Position numbers and translations under genes: made by a program. Under the pieces are notes generated by a model. The model was given only the letters and a program-made list of their open reading frames with translations. It made no database searches and was not told the DNA's origin. Source: Endomychus coccineus (taxonomy: Eukaryota > Arthropoda > Insecta > Coleoptera > Endomychidae). Taken from it: a DNA stretch of 64,000 bases. Positions 58,276-64,000 of this stretch are shown here, in pieces (position 1 is the first letter of the stretch; each line of letters begins with the position of its first letter). The DNA is taken from positions 200,448,524 to 200,512,523 of the forward strand of contig OY294067.1 in assembly GCA_958510875.1 (NCBI GenBank), in the 5' to 3' direction.

Positions 58276-59363
58276 TAATAATCGATCTCGGTCTGACATC
58301 TTCGTACGGCAAGCGTCATTCTCATCTCCTTGTCCTGTCCTTATCACATTGTGTAAAATGAATTGTCTTCGTCTACTTCCCGGAGATCACCTATTTACCA
58401 CGGAGATCAAGGAACATGGAACGGAACAATGATCCTTCATCGGCGTCCCACTTTGCTACACCACTAAATATTTGAAATTACAGAAGAAATATTTACAAAA
58501 GCAGTAAATCCGGTCGTTTTCATAAAATGGCATCATCGATATTCACACTTGACAAACTATGATATGGCAATTTGCTGCTGCTGCCGGCCGACCTCTCATC
58601 TTCGAGAGTTATTTTCCAGTGTTGCCATAAATAAAATTGTCCTCAACAAAATCTACATTAGAACTGATTTTTAAATTCATGAATTATTGATCCCGCGTAA
58701 TTGAATCTCTATATTCAAACCATTATCCTAAGAATATCATGTCTAGAATTAATAAAACACATTTTCATGATTGCATAATTTCACTCCTAGGAAATCCAAG
58801 AAATGAGATACTGAATGCAATGAACAAAATTAGAGAAAATTGGATGCGCACTAGGTGAGACATCCGAGCTCAATCTCTCGTCACTTCATTGGTTCAGAAG
58901 CCGCTGACTATCATACTTTTCGACAATCTTCGTAATTTGATATTTGTCACTGCTAAGCTTCTCTATTGAACCTGTTTTCAATGCCCATCTCAAAGGCTCA
59001 GCTAGTTTGGCCAAGCACTATCTTGATATCGGAACTCTAGTATTCTAGAAATAGTTTATGACTTTCTCAATCGGAACGGTACATAAAAAAGCTACCACTA
59101 GAGTACTATGATTCGAATTAACTTATATTGGAATGCAAATCATATATACTAGACGTATATACGACGACCTGGCGGTCTACCACCCGCCATACATCTCAAT
59201 GTTGACAATAGCGCGCTTTTCCCTAATATTCAGTGGCTCATCCTCGCCAAACGACATAACTTCTTCAAGTGTTAGAGTTTTTGGCACATCTAAAGTCTAG
59301 CTCCTTCCGAACGATACCTCAACCACTACTCTGTCCTCTGTACTTTCTCTATCAAACTCATCA
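58276..59363. other. No recognisable gene
   Basis: Mixed-composition DNA with a somewhat G/C-richer part around 58280-58460. No coding homology seen. Confidence 0.45.
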
Positions 59364-59494
59364 TGCAAGTTTCCTTCCCTTTCTGCACAAATTCTTCTTC
59401 TTGTCTATCTTATAAATATCTTATATATGTATATATATATATATATAAGATAGACAAGAAGAAGAATTTTTGCGGAAAGAGAAGGGAACTTTGC
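59364..59494. repeat. Long hairpin with (TA)n loop
   Basis: About 50-bp arms: ATTCTTCTTCTTGTCTATCT on the left is matched by AGATAGACAAGAAGAAGAAT on the right, extended by TTCC(T)TCCCTTTCTGCA and its partner. A TA-rich loop lies between. Non-coding; possibly a small foldback remnant. Confidence 0.8.
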
Positions 59495-60549
59495 ATTGCA
59501 CATGTTACCATACTCTGAGCGAGGTGTGTCCGCGTCAGTCAGTAATAATTTGGGAATTTATGTCTTCGTGAAGGTCTGTTTCATGAAAAATGAAAATGCA
59601 GAGGAAATGATGACTCATATGTAAATAAATTATTACTAATGAAATTATCATCGTTTTTTGATAAACAATACGTGTTTGATTGACATCAATATTCTCCGCT
59701 TTTGACGACTTGATATGTCGAAATTTCCCTCGACCGATGAACATATCACTGTATCTAAATCTTTATCAAATGTCAAATGAATTGAAAAGTTCGTTAGTCA
59801 AGTAAAATTCTAAGACAGTAGGTATTATTATCGGGTTATATTGGTCTCTGTCGGAGTTATAGGACATAAGATGTACTCACATGCGTGGAATGAATCACGC
59901 ATCATCATCCTTTTCTGTTATAGGTAAGGGATAATGCTTTACTCATCTGCGTCGATTCTTTAACTTTCAATACATCGGTCAATCTGACTCAACCTGTATA
60001 AGATTACCGTTGTACGAGTCTTCTCATCAGACAGAGCAACTAGTGGAGTAGTTGAATTTCACTTAATATGTAGTTTAATACGTATTTATCTCGTTTGAAC
60101 AATTTATAGACATGTTGTAGATATCGAATGATGTTTAACATTCACTGAATTTTCAGATACACTGCATGGTAGTGGAATTCCAAAGGAAAATAATGTTAAA
60201 TATTTATCATTTTCAATTGTTATTCAGAGCCAAATAAAATGAGTCATCTCTCGGGAATGGGATTTTTTTCATTGCGTATGCATAAAGATAAAAGTATATA
60301 GCCATCGTAACGTACTGAAGTTGAAATATACGGAATTGTGATGAATTATCATTGAATAGAACGTGATATACCAATTCGACGAAAGCAATCTCTCGCTATC
60401 GTTAGATACATAGGGTATAATAATAAGAACTTACTATATCACAAAAATCAGTCTGGATGATGTCAAACATGTGATCCTTCTAAACAAACAGTAATGTATG
60501 TTACTGAATAACATGTAAGACTGCCACTATACATACTGATCAACATAAA
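59495..60549. other. No recognisable gene
   Basis: AT-rich sequence; nothing identifiable. Confidence 0.45.
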
Positions 60550-61700
60550 ACGTAAACAGGTAAAAACCGATTAACGAAACGCCTACAGACCTTTCTACAT
60601 ATGTCCATTTTTGATATCTTGGAACCGAGGAAATAGAAATGCTTTGGAAGATATAATAGCCGCAACTCATTAGGATGTATATAAAAGTGAAAGAATAAAA
60701 TTCGATATATAACGCCCTCTGGTTACATTTCGAAAATACGTGAAAGCGATATATACATGCTGAAATCTTTGAACGATGTTTATCGCAGACTAAATTCGTA
60801 CGTGGTAAACAAAAAAATAAGTTTTCCTCTGGATCACTAAGTGTTAGAGGAAATTTGGAAGCAGTTTCTATACATACCCACATGTTGTCGATGCATCTGT
60901 GAAAACAGAAATCGATAACATACGTTCCAATCGATCGTGAGATAGAATGATTTTGGGAAGGAAAAATCGTCATCAATAATTGTGGCATATACGTTGGTGA
61001 AAAAATAAATTTGATTTTCAATGCTCGAAAAATAAACGACGATGTTAAGAGATGGAATAAGTTCAAAAACAAGTGCCGAAATAGAAACATAATACTTAGC
61101 GACCGTTATTAACTAAAGCGATAAAAACAGTGTGTACATAGATACGTTAATCGGTCTTCACCGAAATCGAGGTAGATAGGAACGATTTGAGCAAACATAA
61201 GGATCTCCCTACTCATTAGAATGTAGGTGTACTTTTGTACTTTTCGAAAAATATGTGTTTCGTGATAGACAAATAAGCAAATCGTTAACTTAAAAGCGAT
61301 ATATATATGCAAGACCAACTTGTCGTACGATGCTTAACGCATACTAATTTTCACGACATAAAGAAGAAAATAAGTTTTTCACGAGAACGATGAGTTAGAG
61401 AAAATTTCGAAGCAGTTCTTGACAACGCTCATATGCAACTTATATTTTTGTGGACAAATAAAGTCGCTAAATAGCATTGAGCAAATTGAGTTCGAGGTGG
61501 AATGAGGGGAAATAGAAACCTGAGGACATTGAAAACAAACGGAGGTGATCAAAATCTTAAAAATGAAATCGTACACACCTACTGAGGTACATGCGTGCGA
61601 AAAAAGAGAAATTCTCCAACAAAAGCTCTTCTTGTGTCGATCGAATATCTTACCAATCTTAGAGGAAAAATGATTTATACGCTTACGTCTCAAACTTGAG
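60550..61700. repeat. Diverged tandem duplication, ~550-bp unit
   Basis: Blocks recur about 550 bp apart: ACTCATTAGGATGTA / ACTCATTAGAATGTA, AAAGCGATATATACATGC (60743) / AAAGCGATATATATATGC (61293), AAAATAAGTTTT (about 60815 and 61367), and GTTAGAGGAAATTTGGAAGC / GTTAGAGAAAATTTCGAAGC. A 187-codon minus frame (61090-60527) in one copy and a 120-codon frame (61741-61379) in the other resemble no family. They are rich in F, I, Y and C, as antisense of A-rich DNA would be. Confidence 0.7.
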
Positions 61701-62493
61701 GAATAACAGTTATTATACTGTATATAGAAGGTGAACAACATGTGATTGTCAATACGATCTCTCTCGAATCAACATATAGAACTTAGTATTAACGATACAT
61801 TCTTTCTACATACGCTAGTCGGAATGTTCACATAGATTAGTGAAAATGATTCTACAAAAGTAGACAAGGTTTGATTTACAGATAATATGTAAGATTCCTA
61901 GAGAACATCGGAAAAGAATATGATGTGCTAATAAATCAAGACATTTCTAGTATCTTTAAAGAAGTTTAAAAGCTTGAGAAAACGTCATTGAAAAATCGCA
62001 GGAAGATCCTTGATCATCCTTTAGGAACTAAACATCAACTTACAATTAAAATGATGTTAGATTTTATGAATTACATCCGATACGCAGTTTGATACGTATC
62101 CTTGCCGTGATAACACGTCTCAAGGATCCTGTTGATTAGCAGTGAAATCAAAGTGATTTATTGTATAACAAGTGAAATTTGACTATTTAACTTTCGATCC
62201 TATCCATATTTTCGTTAATTTTTCTTCTTTTCTGATTTTAACAAATCACAATTTCTAGTACAAGAATCTCTTGTTCTATAATTTACATTACATAATTGCT
62301 TTGTTATCTTTCAGAAGTGGGGTGGGGCCCATTTCTTGGTCTTCGCGTTCGAAACTCGCCGACTCACGTTCGAATTATTTACATAACATCAGTAATTAAC
62401 CGAAAGTCGAGGGGTCTGTTAGTCTAGCCAACTTTCGGCACACCATATTTACGCAAAGTTATGCATTTAATATATCGAAACACATAAGTCAAT
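61701..62493. other. No gene; LINE 5' region at the right
   Basis: AT-rich to about 62310, then a slightly more G/C-rich stretch (GTGGGGTGGGGCCC, 62317) that may be the 5' UTR of the jockey-like LINE starting at 62494. Confidence 0.5.
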
Positions 62494-63780
62494 ATGTCCA
62501 TTGACTCTGATCCTAATCACACTAGGGAAATTGATCATATTATAGCCTCTGACAGCAGGGACAATAATAGTATGAACTCCCAATCTAAGTTATTTTCCAA
62601 TATTGTTAAAAATAAATCGAATAAGTATTCTCAAATAATCGTCCCGTCAAAAAATCAAGCAGTAATTATAGATGCCCAGTCTGGCACTCCATTAAAAGAA
62701 TACACATTATCTCTGGGTAATATTGTAGGTGCAAAAAATGTGCAATATGCCTCTAGAATCTCTAACAATAGAATTTGTATTTATCTTTCATCTGAGGAAA
62801 CCGTGGACAAATTCATGAAAGAACATGGATCACTACTTATTGATAATAATAAAATACCAGTCCGTCGACTGATTACTCCAGCAACAAGAGTTATAATATC
62901 AAACGATTCACCCACGATTCCACATAAGCTAATTGAAGAAGGCTTGAAACATTTAAAACTACATCTTGTATCTCAAGTATCATTTGTGGGTGCTGGATTT
63001 GGTCTTGCCGAATACAGTCACGTAATGAGCGTTCGTAGACAGGTCTACATTATTTTAAATGAAGAAGAACAATAACCTACATCCCTAACTGTGGACAATG
63101 ATGGTGATACCTACCGAATATTTCTATCAAAAGATGAAATGCGATGTTTGAATTGCAAAGTAGCTGGGCACATTGCTCTGAAATGCCCTCAAAATTCCAA
63201 CAGATCAATCCCAGAAAATATAAATGAATCCATAATCGAGGGTCTGAATCCCATAGTCGCAAGCAACAGCGTCAAGTACAATTCCAATACCAGCTTCAAA
63301 CGACTACATTCTTCAGAACCGGAACTACAAACACACTCGTAGGAAAAGATAAAGCAACTGAAACTGACTACGACTCAACTAGTACTAGGTCAACTCAATT
63401 TTCTGTGCCGAAAACAAAGAAAAAAAAATAAAAAGAAACCTAAGGTCAACAACGACAGCGAAGTTGACCGTATACAGTTATCTCAAAGTGACAACGAAGC
63501 ATGGGAAGTGGTTAAAGATAAAATTCAGGGAAACACAAGCAACACTATTTCACCCTTTCAACTCCAAAGTTTCCTAGTACAAGTCAAAGGAAACGAAAAA
63601 CCCGTGGAGATAGCGAAAGCTTTCACAAAAGACATCGATGGTCTAATAAATATGTTGGATGAAACATCAAAAGTTATCGGCTCAAGGGCCCTGAAACAGA
63701 GATGCAAAAGGTTGGTAGTAACTCTGCGCAGATCTACAACTCAGTACTTACCGTCAGCTCACTCTAACCCTAGCACCTAA
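62494..63780 (+). pseudogene. Jockey-type LINE ORF1
   Basis: Starts MSIDSDPNHTREIDHI. The middle part, ISNNRICIYLSSEETVDKFM then IPVRRLITPATRVIISN and FVGAGFGLAEYSHVMSVRRQ, is the RRM-like region of jockey ORF1. An in-frame stop at 63073-63075 follows EEEQ; the frame then continues PTSLTVDNDGDTYRIFLSKD into the zinc knuckle CLNCKVAGHIALKCP (63143-63190). After another break, the C-terminal conserved region reads FLVQVKGNEKPVEIAKAFTK then DIDGLINMLDE and LKQRCKRLV. Stop at 63778-63780. Nucleic-acid-binding ORF1p. Confidence 0.86.
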
Positions 63781-63840
63781 CAGGTAAAATTTTTGTCTAA
63801 TTTTGTTCCCGATTAAACCTCTTCCATTTTGCATTTATTC

Positions 63841-64000
63841 CATGGCTCATAATATTGAAATAGTTCAATGGAATGCTTGATCGGCCTCTTCCAATCACAT
63901 ATACCTTCAACAATTACAAAAAGATGAGCGATTTGATATCGCATTGTTATCAGAAACTTGGTACAAGCCCCTTGATCAAATTACTTCAAAAGGCTTCAAT
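63841..64000 (+). pseudogene. Jockey-type LINE ORF2, endonuclease start (cut by window)
   Basis: Starts MAHNIEIVQWNA, then a TGA stop, then SASSNHIYLQQLQKDERFDI and ALLSETWYKP. QWNA.S and LLSETW are the first two blocks (asparagine and glutamate) of APE endonucleases. The stop (63880) falls where arginine is usual, as CGA to TGA would give. ORF2 lies 60 bases after ORF1. The rest is outside the window. Confidence 0.85.

Noticed and set aside
58262..58276. TTGATTGCCTGG shared with the 177-bp satellite
   Set aside because: Only about 12 bases match; the surrounding sequence is unrelated, so chance is likely.
60527..61090. 187-codon frame as a membrane protein gene
   Set aside because: F/I/Y/C-rich composition fits antisense of A-rich DNA and the unit is an old duplicated repeat; kept only as a finding to test.
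1..64000. CRISPR arrays or bacterial operons
   Set aside because: The DNA is eukaryotic; the tandem repeats lack the short direct repeat and unique spacer pattern.

Overview
The window is AT-rich eukaryotic DNA, almost certainly from an insect. The one confident host gene piece is the last coding exon of a sex peptide / myoinhibitory peptide receptor (SPR) on the minus strand at 6726-7316. Nearly everything else recognisable is transposable element: Penelope-like, BEL/Pao, R1-clade, jockey-type and other LINEs, a long-TIR mariner, piggyBac and hAT remains, and foldback MITEs. The repertoire and the receptor fit an insect; I cannot assign the order. There is no operon structure, and no intact transposon gene was found.

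Layout, left to right. 1-2640 is a 177-bp satellite whose monomers switch orientation near 525-581. 2641-6690 shows no gene. 6726-7316 is the SPR exon. 7.5-12 kb holds two opposed Penelope scraps, a gutted piggyBac transposase, a LINE C-terminal scrap, a possible MITE and a LINE RNase H remnant. 12638-17636 is a decayed but structurally complete BEL/Pao retrotransposon on the minus strand with about 140-bp LTRs. 17.8-18.4 kb is hAT debris. 19.0-20.6 kb is a Penelope-like reverse transcriptase. 22.5-29.8 kb has several LINE fragments. 31.3-32.8 kb has two local tandem repeats. 33.8-39.06 kb is a nearly full-length R1-clade LINE. 39268-41873 is a mariner-type element with TIRs of roughly 670 bp. 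41878-46100 is a minus-strand LINE split by a 933-bp foldback MITE. 48.6-54.1 kb has Penelope fragments and four hammerhead-ribozyme-like motifs, two of them in a head-to-head palindrome. 54609-55874 and 57315-58275 are two related foldback elements that share termini and an internal repeated 20-bp motif. 60.5-61.7 kb is a diverged 550-bp duplication. 62494-64000 is the start of a jockey-like LINE that runs off the window.

How it fits together: no upstream SPR exon is visible to the right of 7316, so if the gene is intact its last intron should extend past the window end and the mobile elements right of the exon would lie inside it. That is an inference. Nearly all transposon reading frames carry stops or frameshifts, so these insertions look old. 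The best candidates for something undescribed are the foldback family with the TCGCTGATCACGATTCCG motif and the compact Penelope hammerheads.
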